Below, in pieces: positions 48,470-59,722 of a stretch of DNA of 64,000 nucleotides. Source of the DNA: Sphagnum compactum. Taxonomy: Eukaryota; Bryophyta; Sphagnopsida; Sphagnales. The stretch is taken from positions 13,335,118 to 13,399,117 of the forward strand of contig OZ234503.1 of assembly GCA_965153455.1 (NCBI GenBank). The letters run 5' to 3'. How positions within the stretch are numbered: position 1 is the stretch's first letter; each line of letters opens with the position of its first letter. Below the pieces are notes generated by a model. The model saw nothing but the letters and a program-made list of their open reading frames with translations. It was not told the origin of the DNA and did no database searches. The position numbers and the translations under genes are program-made.

Positions 48470-49876
48470 TAGGCAGTCTAGGATAATGGACTCTACAGTC
48501 AAAGTCCACCTAGGGGCAACCACGTGTCAACATTGTAACACCTGGACTAATCCCTTTCACAAGTTGGCCCAAATTTGAGAGAATAAGATGACAACTGGCA
48601 GCATCTAAATGAGCTAAACAGTGTGGTCTTCATTGCACGTGGCAAGATCTTATGCGTTAAACCGGAGCAGGTTGTTACTTGAGAGGAGCTTTTTGATATG
48701 AATAAAATTGTTATTAAAACTTTCGGTTTTTTATTATTTTTATTTCAAAAAATCTCCACTTTGTTCGTTTTTCTATGAAAAGAGATTAAAAAATTGTCTT
48801 CTTTTTGGCATTTGGTGCAAAGAGACATATATATAATGCATACCGGTGTTAGCCTGTTAGGCGGGTATTAGAGATTGCTCCAGACCACCTCTGGTCATGA
48901 GGGGGTTCTTGGGCCTCATAGTCACGGTTCTCAAAAAAATCGAAGGACCAGTTATGATGTGTGGTTACTTACGAAACCACAAATTCTTGAGAAAAATAAC
49001 TTGTACACTAAAACTACTTTAAAGCAGGAACCTCAGGTTCTCTGATTCCAACAAAACTTAGAAACCAGAACCTGAGGATATTAGTAACATGAAATACCCG
49101 CTAGAACAGTGACTGACATTGATACCCTACACCATGTATGTGAGATTGAAATTCTTCTTTTTTCGAAATTCGCAAAAGAATTGGGAGGGTCACAATGGTT
49201 GCCTGTCCAATGGTATTTATAGTTGGACAATGTGACATGGCTTTCAATATGGTTTTATTCTCTCGAGCGCACGCATAGCATCTCTCAGTGCTCTTCAACT
49301 CCTGCTTCTCCGGCTTTCTTGCTGCACCTAGTTTTCTGAGGTGATGTTGTCAAGATCTCTTTCAGAAATATTGAGACTCAGAGTTTTCTTGCTTTCTTTG
49401 CTTGCTGGATTTCTGATTATACAACTTTCTCAGGCGCTGGAGTAATCAAATTCGGTTTTAGATGCAGGGATGTCTAAGTCTAAGCATTGGGGACAGAGCT
49501 TGAAGTTTTTCTGTAATTTCAGAGTTTTCTCTTGTTGGTTTTTGGTTTCGATTTTTTTCCCCCCTAAGCCTGGTGGTGGTTGATCTTGTAGCTCTGACAT
49601 TTTTGGTTTTTTTCCAGTGTTTTGTTTTGTTGTTTAGAGGAGCTTCTGCAGAAGAAGAAGTTCATGTGTTGTGTGTGTGAACTGTGTTTTGGTAATTGAT
49701 CTTAGCTGCATTCTCAATTTCGGTTGTGACCAGCTGCAGTCGTCTTGGGGCAAAAAAAATTTCTTTGAGCTAATGTTGTCCTGGATTTCGAACTTTGATT
49801 TGTGTTTTCAGGAAAAAAGAATTTCCGTTGCTTATTATAACTTTCGGATTCGTTTGACGAGCTTGCAATAGTCATC
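48470..49876 (+). promoter_or_regulatory. RCI2 upstream region and probable leader
   Basis: Intergenic, then a T-rich stretch from about 49290 to 49870 that looks like a leader or leader intron. A small inverted repeat 'gtggtta..aaccac' lies near 48960-48980. No other gene recognised. Confidence 0.35.
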
Positions 49877-50287
49877 ATGGGAAAGGGAGGCGTTTTAGCT
49901 ACGTGTTGCGACATCCTGATCGCCATCCTCTTACCACCTTTGGGCGTGTTCCTAAAGTATGGTTGCATGGTAAGGACCCAAGTTCCACTACTACTCTTTT
50001 CTCCTACTTTAGTTCTTTCGAGTCCATAAGCTCCGATGAAGACTGAAGAAGACTAGCAGACCTAGTACACTAATATTCAGACATTTTGTAAATTTTGTAA
50101 TGCCAGTAGCTTGCCAGTCTTTGCTCATAGCTCCGCTGAGTTCATGAAAGTTCCGGATCAGACAGTACTGGAAGCTGTAAAGTTGTTGGGCTTTTTGCTT
50201 TGGCAGATGGAGTTCTGGATATGTCTCCTCCTGACAATCTTGGGATACATCCCTGGCATCATATATGCCCTCTGTGTTCTTGCATGA
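49877..50287 (+). CDS. RCI2: RCI2/PMP3 small hydrophobic membrane protein, 57 aa
   Basis: Two exons: 49877-49969 and 50207-50287, phase 0, GT-AG. The product has two hydrophobic segments, residues about 6-26 (CCDILIAILLPPLGVFLKYG) and 34-56 (EFWICLLLTILGYIPG, then IIYALCVLA). This is the complete signature of the plasma membrane proteolipid 3 / RCI2 family, whose usual length is 52-60 residues. These proteins sit in the plasma membrane and limit cation leak; many are induced by cold, salt or dehydration. The intron splits the protein between the two membrane helices. Where most relatives have Gly-Val before EFW, this one has Met-Met. The start is the only ATG before the first helix in frame. 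Confidence 0.95.
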
Positions 50288-50349
50288 TGATGCAGAACGT
50301 GAAAGCACAAACTGGCCTGAATTAATATGGCCTGCAATGTTTTGCACTG

Positions 50350-50350
<1 letters not shown>

Positions 50351-50380
<30 letters not shown>
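50351..50380 (+). repeat. (ATC)10 microsatellite in the RCI2 3' region
   Basis: Ten ATC units starting 64 bp after the RCI2 stop codon, probably in the 3' UTR. Minus-strand frames over it read as Asp or Met runs and are not genes. Confidence 0.9.
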
Positions 50381-50381
<1 letters not shown>

Positions 50382-50639
50382 GTGTAAGCACTTCCCTCAC
50401 TGCAATACCTTTGGCCAGCAAGAACCTTCAGCTGTGAGAGGCCAAATAAAATTGGAGCTTGGAGCTTCACTTGGAGATTTATGAGAGTTTCATGATATAG
50501 ACAAGAACTTGAGCTTGAAGCTTCAGAGTTTCAAGATAGAGAAGAACTTAATGAGAGCGTGTAGATTGCACTTAGTGAGATCCATCTTCAAACTTGTTAG
50601 GAACAAGAAGTTCACATGAAATTTGCAAAGAAGAACAAC

Positions 50640-51730
50640 AACAATCACTTGTATTGAATGGTCACATGTGTTGTATGGCCATGTAAAACATCATAGAATC
50701 AATTTCATTGGAGTGACAATTTAGTGAAATGAAGACCATGGAATGCAACTTAGTTTTGTTGGTGGATCTAGAGCTGTTATTCGACTTGTGTTATCTTGGG
50801 AAATAAACAATATCAGCATTTACAAGTGTTATTATCTTGTGAAATATCACAGTAGGGCAGATAGGCTGGTGAGTGAACATTTAAGAAAGTAAAAGGAAGT
50901 TGAGTCCTGACACATTGTTCCTTTGCTTCTGAAGTTCCATAAAATTTGTAACCTTCCACTTAGCACTTTCAATGCTACAAAAATGCTCAATTCAATAAAG
51001 GAATGGGGATGATATGAGGTGTTTGGTGTAACCGGGTTTAGTGTGTGGTGATGCATGAATTTAAACAAATTAGGATTTCGAGCTGCTTGAAAATTTATGA
51101 TCATTACATCTTTGTCTCTGGTATACAATAAAGTTTTGTAAAACCTTAGTCGATGCACCCATCAAGTTTTAAACCAACCAAAAATGGATTAAAAATGAGA
51201 AAGATATGAGTCTGGAACTAGACAGTAGTCCAAAGTTAGTTTTTCAAAAGAATTGGAGTAAACTATCACTCATGCTTGTCTTGTGTTTTCTGACATGCTC
51301 CTTTACTTCTGACAATCAAAAAACCATTTGTAGCCCTCTGACGTACTAATATAAAAATTGCTCGATTTGGTTAAGGAATGAGAAAATATTGGAAAGTGTT
51401 TGATGATGGGCAATTCTACCATAGTACACTACCACACCTACTACTGATGTTTGGCACAAAATAATTCACAAAACGTCTGGCCGAATAAAAGAGAATTTAG
51501 GTGATCATGTAAAATATTATGCAATCAATTGTATTGGAGTGACAATTTTTAATGAAGTGAAACCATGTCCAAATGCATCTTAGTTTTGTTGGAAAAATAG
51601 TTTATTAAATTGAGACTATGGCATGCACCTTCATTTTGTTGGAATGATAATTTAGTAAAATGAAACCATGGAATGCAGCTTGGTTTGTTGGAACTAGAGC
51701 TGTTATTTGTGTTATTATCATTATTATTAT
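50640..51730. repeat. Diverged segmental duplications downstream of RCI2
   Basis: 50660-50800 resembles 51510-51720 ('attggagtgacaattt', 'ccatggaatgcaact.agttttgttgg', 'ctagagctgttatt'), and the later copy is itself partly doubled. A second pair, 50895-51020 and 51270-51400, shares 'ctttgcttctga', 'aaggaatg' and 'gtgtttg'. Noncoding. Confidence 0.5.
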
Positions 51731-54700
51731 GAAGGACTTGTAAATTTTTATTAAGAAACACACCGTAAATTAAGGAAATGTACAAAGGAGTAAAATAAAG
51801 GAAAAGGGAGAAATGACAAGACGTCAAGTTGGCTTAACAAATCCCCATCTAGTTCTCACACTACCATTTTCTTTTTGTTAGTCAACAATTTTCAAAGAAA
51901 ATTCTTGCAACTTGGTTATCAAATAAATAAATAAGTAATATAATTTTTTTAATTCACGAAATCGAGATCTCACAACTAAATATAAACTTTAATGCTATTA
52001 TCATTGCATGTAAGTTTCCTCCGTATCTTTAACATAAATAATAACCTTAAACTCATATTCATCTAACAATGCAAAAAAGTTTTTAAAAATTTGTCTTATA
52101 ATTCATTTATGTCAAAGAAACCTATTTTGATTGTCCAAGTTGTCAATCAACTTTTAATAAATTTATCACCAAAGGAAGAATGTCATGTGTTCCCTTTAAC
52201 ATCCATCAGTCAAATCTTGTTCTACCAAAATAATATTATGCAAATTTTGGCAAAACATATTTTTATTTTGTTATCTCTATGAAATTAAGCAACATTTTTT
52301 TGTGAAAAAAACTTTTAAAAAAAACACAACCAAAATGCATAAATGCATTGCAATGTGTTCCAACCATGTATTCTTCACAAATTGAATAGGTATGTGATTT
52401 TTGACAACCAAAAGGTCAAGGTCATGTAGGAATTGTTGTTAGAATTATTTTGGTTGCACATCATTTCTTTTAGAATGGATCTTTTGCACCAATTTTTTTT
52501 TCACGTTGCACTATTAAACACATTAAATGTTTTTTTGTTAATTGTCTTTCCAATACCCTCCTCATAGGACTATAAATTTCCTCTTCAAATTTTTTTGTAA
52601 TCACAACATGGTTTGCATTCATATGTTTTTTCAAAGGTCATTATTCCATTGGTTTTATAATATGACATTATTCATTTCCTTGCTTGAGTTGTTATCAGAC
52701 TAAATATATCAACTAAACTATTGGAACAAAGAATGCAACACAAAACTTGACGAACTTTTCCATCCATTTTTTAATTATCATTTATTTGATAAAAAACCTA
52801 ACATAATGCAAATTTGTTATGACACCTTCAAAGAACTCTTTAAGCATGCAATTTCTGAAGATTGATTTACATCCTTTTATGAATGGAAATAGTTTCTATT
52901 ACAAAATAGAATTTTCCTATGAAATGTGTTTAGCAACAATTCCTCTTCCATCAAAATTGCATTGAATGTTCTCCATAAAATTCATTTTTAATTTTTATGA
53001 CATTTCATTTTGACTTGATTATTCCATTTCCAAACAAAATACTTTTTAAAAAAAAGTACTAATGGGATGGAGAGGTCAAAAGTAAATATGTTTCACAAAG
53101 GAGTTTATGTTATAATACTTTAATTCAATGAACTACCTAGAGCAAAATAAATGAAGCTCAAAACCTTGACAATCATTTACAAGATTGCTCGATTTTATGC
53201 ATCATGGAATAAATGCAAATGTATAGTGCATGTGATGAAAGAATACATACATATATATACACACACAAAATGAAAAATTTCACAAGTAAGAATTTTTTCA
53301 AAAAAACAAAATGAAACATGAAAAACTTACCAAACTTGGAAAAGAAAACTTCAAATTTGCCATTCCAAGACCTAATTGTTTTTTGAAAAAACCTAGAAAA
53401 ATATTTCAAGGTTTGACAACAAGGCACAATAGCAAGGTGAAACATGAAAGTAAAATAGTAAGATGCAACAAAGCAAAGCAACGAGGTGTGATAGGAGAGT
53501 GAAACAAAAAAAACATGTAGAACAACAAGCCGGAGTAGCAACCCTCTTTATATTTGTGGAGTGCGAAAACAACACCTCCATGCACATAATGATAACACAA
53601 TATTACCCTCAACCCTAATCTCAATTTCTTTGTATTTTCCAACTTAAAACTAAATTGAATAGACCTTACCAACCACCTTAGACCCTAGATGCTAATATAG
53701 AACCTCTACATCTTATACCCTAAATTGCTATTACTCAAAACCAAAACCGAGTACGTCCTAATATTTGGGAAGTTATTCATATTTTAACATTTAGATACCT
53801 TGCGCAGCTCTCATACAACCAATTCTCAGCCCAATTTGCTTAGGATATCATCATTTGTGATAACTGTTGATTTCAGGGTTAGCATCAACCTTAAAACTTG
53901 ATCGATTTTCACCTCATTTTCGAGAACCACCCAACACGTGATAATTCATTGAACACCCTCTCGCTCTCTCAATGGAGAAATCAAGCATATCATCATTTCT
54001 TCTGTGATTGTTCTACCAAGCATTCTTGAGCCATGATAAAAGAAACATTTAAAAAAATTGAGAACATATTATTATGCCAATTTTCAAGTTCCTTAAATTG
54101 TACAAATATCATCGGAGTTGACCTTGTTCTTATAATTAATTACATGCTCATCACTGTTCAGAATTTAACATAATAATCAGCTGTCTTTTTCAATGACCAA
54201 AACTTAACATAATCATCAATGTTCAAAAATGAATGTGTCCGAAAAGCTATGTGAAGAATATGGGTAGGGAGGGCCCTCATTTCTTTGCAAAGAAATCATG
54301 GGCTTGCCCTTTCCTTATATAACCCTGTTACTTCTTCAGTTTTTACTAGGAAAAATGCCCTAACAACCGCGACACTATGCCCTGGGAACTCGGTGTAAAC
54401 AATGTCATGCAAAAAATAATGTCTTATACAGTATTTGTGCACTAACGTCCCCCCTCCAACCCCACAAGGGTACCAAAAGGGGGAAAAATAAGAACAACCC
54501 ACCAATGACCACCCTCAACCTCTCTACTTTGAATGGGTTGACATTTCTCCAGCCTCAAAATGCTATGAAACCTTGGGAATTCAACAAAACCTATGCATAC
54601 AGACACTAGCTGCATTTCAAGATTTACCCAATTCAAACACACTCAACCATTCAGGGTTCAGGGGACTAACCAGGATGCTAGATCCTTGCATGCAATCTAT

Positions 54701-55060
54701 GACCATCAAGGGGGTAGATTGGAAAGGGAAGTCTAGACAAGGCTGCATAGTCCTTTTCCTTAGGAGAATGTTGGAATAACAAGTGTGATGACCACTGCAA
54801 GGACAAAATCTATTGAAACATAGGAATGTGCCTGGGGCATCTGGGAAAACATATCTGTTTCCATCTCCATCCCCAATTGGTTGCAGATTTTTTGGTTTCC
54901 TCCCTGTTTTTTGTGTTCATTTTTGGTGTCGCCTTAGGAGTTGTGTCTGGAAAAGCAGCGCAGCGGTTGACATATTATTGTGACTTTAATTCTTCTCATT
55001 CCAGATATGTTTCATTTTCAATAGAAATCTGCATCAGAAAACTCTCTGCACTTTGCTGCA
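51730..55060. other. AT-rich intergenic DNA
   Basis: No supported gene. The minus-strand frames at 53173-53672 are Phe/Cys-rich low-complexity translations. 54240-55060 is less AT-rich and may include the old promoter of the DAHP synthase pseudogene. Confidence 0.4.
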
Positions 55061-55740
55061 ATGTGTACGATGGCATTAGCAGCAGTAGCAAGCCAGGGAT
55101 TGTGCACATCAGGGTTGGAGAAGACCTGTTCCTCCTCCTCAAAATTGACACAGCAGCTTTCATCAGACAGTCCTATCTTGTCATCAGTTGCGATAAGTAT
55201 TCCAATTGCTAAGATGTCCAGGGAGAGTTCTTCGGCATGCAACAAGGATGTGCATGCGGCAGAACCAGTGAAGAAGAAGAGTGCATCAGTAGCAGCAGCA
55301 GGTGAGAATGGAGGAGTTGCTGCTAAGTGCTGATGGTCCCTGGACAGCTGGAAATCCAAGACAGCTCTGCAGCAGCCAACATACACTGAGCTGCAGCCAC
55401 TGGAAGGTGTTCTGAACACACTGGAGAGCTCACCTCCATTGGTGTTCGCTGGAGAAGCCAGGAGTTTGGAAGAGAGGCTGGAAGACACTGCCTGTGGAAG
55501 AGCCTTTCTGTTGCAAGGTGGGGATTGTGCTGAGAGATTCAAGGAGTTCAATGCCAATAATATCAGGGACACCTTCTATATTCTGCTGCAGATTCCCTTG
55601 TCCTCATGTTTGGAGGCCAACCGCCAGTTATGAAGGTTTGTCTCCTCCCTGGTTTTTTTGGCACCCATTTGGTTGCTGATACTTGCTTTCTCTTCTTGAG
55701 GTACATCCATTCTAGGACATGCATGCAATGCACTCTCTAA

Positions 55741-56058
55741 GAGCAGCTCCACCCATGATCAGTACGTCGGCCTGAACCAGTATTTCTCACATCCAAGATT
55801 ATTTATTTACTTCTCACAACCTCACCCATAAAACTGAAACTGGGACTGCTAAAGGTGAGAGACTATTAATAGCAACCCACCCTGGACCAATCAAACCATA
55901 TAGCCAATCAACAACAGGTGTTAGGATGTGTTGTGCCTTTTGCCAGCCTCAGCATCTTGTGCAAAAAACCTGGGCCAAAACCATTTGCTGAGCCAAACCA
56001 GCATGTTTTGACTTTTCTTCATCCAAAATTTGCTATACAGTGCAAGGTGGAGTTGCTC
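55741..56058. mobile_element. Tourist-like MITE, copy 2 (318 bp)
   Basis: Ends GAGCAGCTCCACC and GGTGGAGTTGCTC are near-perfect inverted repeats, flanked by TAA (55738-55740 and 56059-56061). It sits in intron 1 of the DAHP synthase pseudogene. Its complement shares long blocks with copy 1 at 48073-48462, so the two are one family in opposite orientation. Confidence 0.88.
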
Positions 56059-56384
56059 TAATACAATGAAGTGGAACCTAAAGAAGGAGCTTGATAAAAC
56101 CTAAAATCTTGGGAGAATAGCTGGACAAAGCCAAGGTCAGCAGACTTTGAGGATGTGAATGGAGTGTAGCTGCTGAGTTACAGGGGTGACAACATCAATG
56201 GAGATGGTCCTGATTTGAAATCACGGTTACCCAATCCTGAGCGTATGGTGCATGCCTACAGCCAAACTCCAGCCACTCTTAATCTTCTTTGAGCTTTTGC
56301 AACAGGAGGCTATGCTGCCATGCAGTGTGTGACACAGTGGAACCTTGACTTTTCTTCAAACAGCAAGCAAGGAGAACTGCCTTT

Positions 56385-56407
56385 CCCCCCCCCCCCCCCC
56401 CCCCCCC
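56385..56407 (+). repeat. C23 homopolymer
   Basis: Twenty-three consecutive C residues just after pseudogene exon 2. The length in an assembly is unreliable for such a run. Confidence 0.9.
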
Positions 56408-58489
56408 TTGTAATTGCACATTTTTTTCTCTTTCTTTTCTGAAAGCATTGCAATCAACCAGAATCAGTAACCTCAATGTGTTGTCCACCCATTATGTTGA
56501 TATGAATTGACTCTTGCTCTGTGTGGAATGATAACTTTTTTCTGAGGTGAAGAGGGCCTTTAATGTTCTCTTGCACCTGCAAATGGATCAGTGATTATAT
56601 CTTAGATCTTGCTCCTGTATCAAGTGCATATCATATTATTCCTGTTGGCTGGGATTCCAATTGTGACTAAGTGAGAAGGAAGGGATGCTTCTAATTCATG
56701 GTGTCTAATTTCTGTCTTTTCTGTTGAATCTGAACTGAAATTGGTTTTTGACAGTTATGCCAGATCTTGTCTGTCTCTGCAGTTGTGTACTTGCTTGTGA
56801 TGTAAACCAAAATAGTCCATAACAAATCTTCCAGTGTGTAGTTCCTTATGCAAACACACAGGAGTATGTAGCATAAACTGCAACTTGAGATAAATTGTGT
56901 GTATCAGATGCATGATAAGTGGCAGACAATCAGCTTATATGGTTATCTGTGGTTAACTTTATGGAAGATTTTACGCTGTCACAATTGAGCTTTTCTTGTG
57001 TCTTGCATCAAAGGGCACAACAGAAAGTTTGAGTGATTGAAATTGCTGGACTAACAGGGTTGCTGGTTGCGTGCCACTATCACTGCAAGAGCTTGAGGAC
57101 TCTTTGAATCTAAATGCGCACGCTAATACTCAGCACAACATTTTATAAACACATTGTGAGAAGGTTGAGCTGGATTTCAACTGCAAGTTGGTGCAGATTT
57201 TTATGTGTTATGATTTTTCCCCTTTCAGATACTGTGAATTGGCACACTGGGTAGATTAGGCCTTGGGCTTCATGGCAGCATGCGGACTGACACTGGACAA
57301 CCCAGTGATGTCAACCACTAAGTTTTGAACCTCACATATGAGTGTCTGCTGCTTCCATATGAGGAGGCACTCACCTGTGAGGATTCTACCTCCGGACTCT
57401 TTTATGGTTGCTCTGCACACATGCTCTGGATTGGTGAGCGCACTTGTCAGCATGATGGAGCACACATTGAGTTTCTTTTTGGAGTTTCCAATCCCTTGGG
57501 AGTCAAGGTTTGTCATCTTTCTGTAACAGAAAATTCCCACCTTTTTATTGAGCCATTTTTCAACTTGATGAAGTGCTCATTGGGATCAGTGTAGTTCTGT
57601 CAAGACTTAAAGGTTTTCAGCTTAGGCCCTTTCAGAATGTTAACAGGTGGTAGAGGAGTGGCAAAGCAAAGTTGGGTTGACAAGATATCCCTATGTTTCT
57701 GGTGGAATATTTGCTGCAGGTGAGTGACAAAATGCCTCCAGCAGACCCTGTGAAGCTTTGTGAGATTTTGAATCCAGTCAGTGACCCCATGCATGGAAGC
57801 ATCATCAAGGCCACATCAGGTCTGAAACCTGAAGATTTGATGCTATCCTGGTGAGCTCAGCAATCTTAACACCCCTCTCCATACCATGATGTGTGGATGA
57901 AGCTTGCTTGGTTAATTGGGGTTATCCTTGAACAAATATTGGGACATGGTGTCCCCAGAATTCTTTTCTCTCTACCGGCCTTCACTCCCCTTCGTTTCAT
58001 TGGAAGTAACAGAGTTTCCCAGGTTGCTTTGTTTGCAACGTTATTACTGTCATCATCTCAAACCTTATGATGTCTACTTTGTTTTTGTTCTGGTTTCCTT
58101 TGTTTGCCAAGTCCCTGTCCCCATCAGTCTCAACAAGAAACTTCTATTCTTTCAAGTACCAAATGGGACCACAATAGACATCTTCACCTTTCCTACATTT
58201 TTGTCTAGCTAAGACTCTAAAGACCTGACTGTCAGTTTCCTTCTTTTGTGCAGGAGGAAGTGAAAGCAATCTTTGATGTGCACAAGCAGGAAGGCACTTG
58301 TGTATGTGGAGTGCACTTGGAAATGACAGGGCAGAATGTGATGGAATGTGTTTGAGGGGGGCAAGAATCTGGCATTTGAGCATTGAAGCTCATGCTACCA
58401 CACATACTATGACCCCCGCCTCAATGCCTCCCAGGCCTTGGAACTCGCCTTTATTGTTGCTGATTGCTACACAAAAGACGCATATCTGT

Positions 58490-59265
58490 GCCAGGGGCAG
58501 TCTTGTTGAGGAAATATCTTCATTCAATGGGCAGTTTGTCTGGTAGTAACAACCACCCATGTAAAACCAAGTAGGCCATTTGTTTCGGAGTTTGTGTTTG
58601 AAAGGGATCCTTCCTGCTGCCATGTCAAGGTGGTTGTCTTGAGGAGAGTTAGAATATGGACACAATTTCATTCATTCAGAAGGAAGCTCATCATAGGTAG
58701 TTCCTCTCTGCAGGGTCCTCCCAATAAGGCACCCAACTCAATACATGGTAATGAGACAAAATCCATATAAGGGTTCTTGTTGCTTGTGGTGTTGAGTCCT
58801 TGTGGAATTGAAAGACAAAACAGTAGACTGTTCAAAAGAAAAAATTCTTTTGATTCAATGGAGCTCATTGTACAATTGTGAAGTGCTTCATGCAAAACAA
58901 TACAATCACTGAAATTGAGAGGGGATGGATTGAGGAGATACAATGATATAATTTGAAATGGTTTTCCATGATCAGTTTTTTGTAAGAAGATGCAGGGATG
59001 ATTTACGCAAAGTTTGAATTTGTACTTTCATTTCCCGCAAGTTTGCTTTTCATGAGCTTAGATTTTGATGTGATCTCATATCTTAAGGGAAAGGGCCATT
59101 TGCTGGCTATATATGAGCTTCTGGTTATACCTATTTCTGCTGCTGCAATGTCCCCATAGAGGGGTAGTAGCTTCATCCTCCTCTGCACCTGTTCCAACAA
59201 CAATAGGTACCAAATTCGAGAGTTGATGCATGTTTCAGCAACAGACAAAATGCTCAAACACACAG
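58490..59265. other. Intergenic DNA before the PsbP-domain gene
   Basis: No gene recognised; frames on the minus strand at 58668-59611 carry no domain and read through the telo-box array. Confidence 0.4.
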
Positions 59266-59460
59266 AGGTGCGAATGAATCTGCTATGAGCTCCAAACCCT
59301 AAAAGCCTCCTCGATCTGCAAACGCAGATGCAAACGCAGGTGCGAATGAAATTGCAATGAGCTCCAAACCCTAAAAACCTCCTCGATCTGCAAACGCAGG
59401 TGCGACTGAAATTGCAATGAGCTCCAAACCCTAAAAATCTCCTCGATCTGCTGCAAACGG
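59266..59460 (+). repeat. Three-copy telo-box tandem array
   Basis: Units at about 59266-59337, 59338-59397 and 59398-59460, each with 'aggtgcga.tgaa', 'tgagctccaaaccctaaaa' and 'cctcgatctgc.aaacg'. Each unit carries AAACCCTAA, the plant telo box. The array ends about 260 bp before the PsbP-domain start codon, so it lies in the promoter or leader. Confidence 0.9.
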
Positions 59461-59722
59461 ACTCGTCAAGTTGCGAGTGGGTATGGGTGGGCCCAGTGGG
59501 GCTTTGCTCTCTGGCAAGAATCTTCGATTCCCGGATGCGGCGTGTGTTGCGGGAAAAAAACACCCACCGGCGCAACAGCGGCGAAGATCGATCGTTATCC
59601 AATTCCTTCATCTATGCTGCTCTGCGCCTTTTCAAGCTCCCTCTCTGCAGTTGTGGCCGGAGGGTGCAACTGTTGAATAAAGGGGGAAAAAAAGGGTTGA
59701 ATAACGAGAAAGACATTATAGA

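Larger units (their letters stand above)
55070..58489 (+). pseudogene. Plastid DAHP synthase (class II) pseudogene
   Basis: A five-exon relic of 3-deoxy-D-arabino-heptulosonate 7-phosphate synthase, the first enzyme of the shikimate pathway in plastids. Exon 1 (55070-55635) holds a Ser/Ala-rich transit-like start, then [15 protein letters not shown] and [20 protein letters not shown]. It has a TGA at 55331 and a frameshift near 55592-55600. Exon 2 (about 56109-56370) holds [13 protein letters not shown] and [16 protein letters not shown] with two stops. Exon 3 (57231-57507) holds [20 protein letters not shown] with two stops and a frameshift. Exon 4 (57720-57852) joins CEILNP directly to VSDPMHGSIIKA, which implies loss of about 37 codons normally between them. 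Exon 5 (58254-58489) holds [14 protein letters not shown] and DPRLNASQALELAF with stops. Introns and their splice sites survive, so it decayed in place rather than arising by retrotransposition. A working paralogue is expected elsewhere in the genome. Confidence 0.92.

Noticed and set aside
50009-50470. 153-codon minus-strand frame with an Asp run
   Set aside because: Antisense to RCI2 exon 2; the Asp run is the complement of the ATC microsatellite.
59003-59611. 202-codon minus-strand frame
   Set aside because: Much of it is translation of the telo-box tandem array; repeated 'CRSRR.LGFGAH' segments are repeat artefacts.
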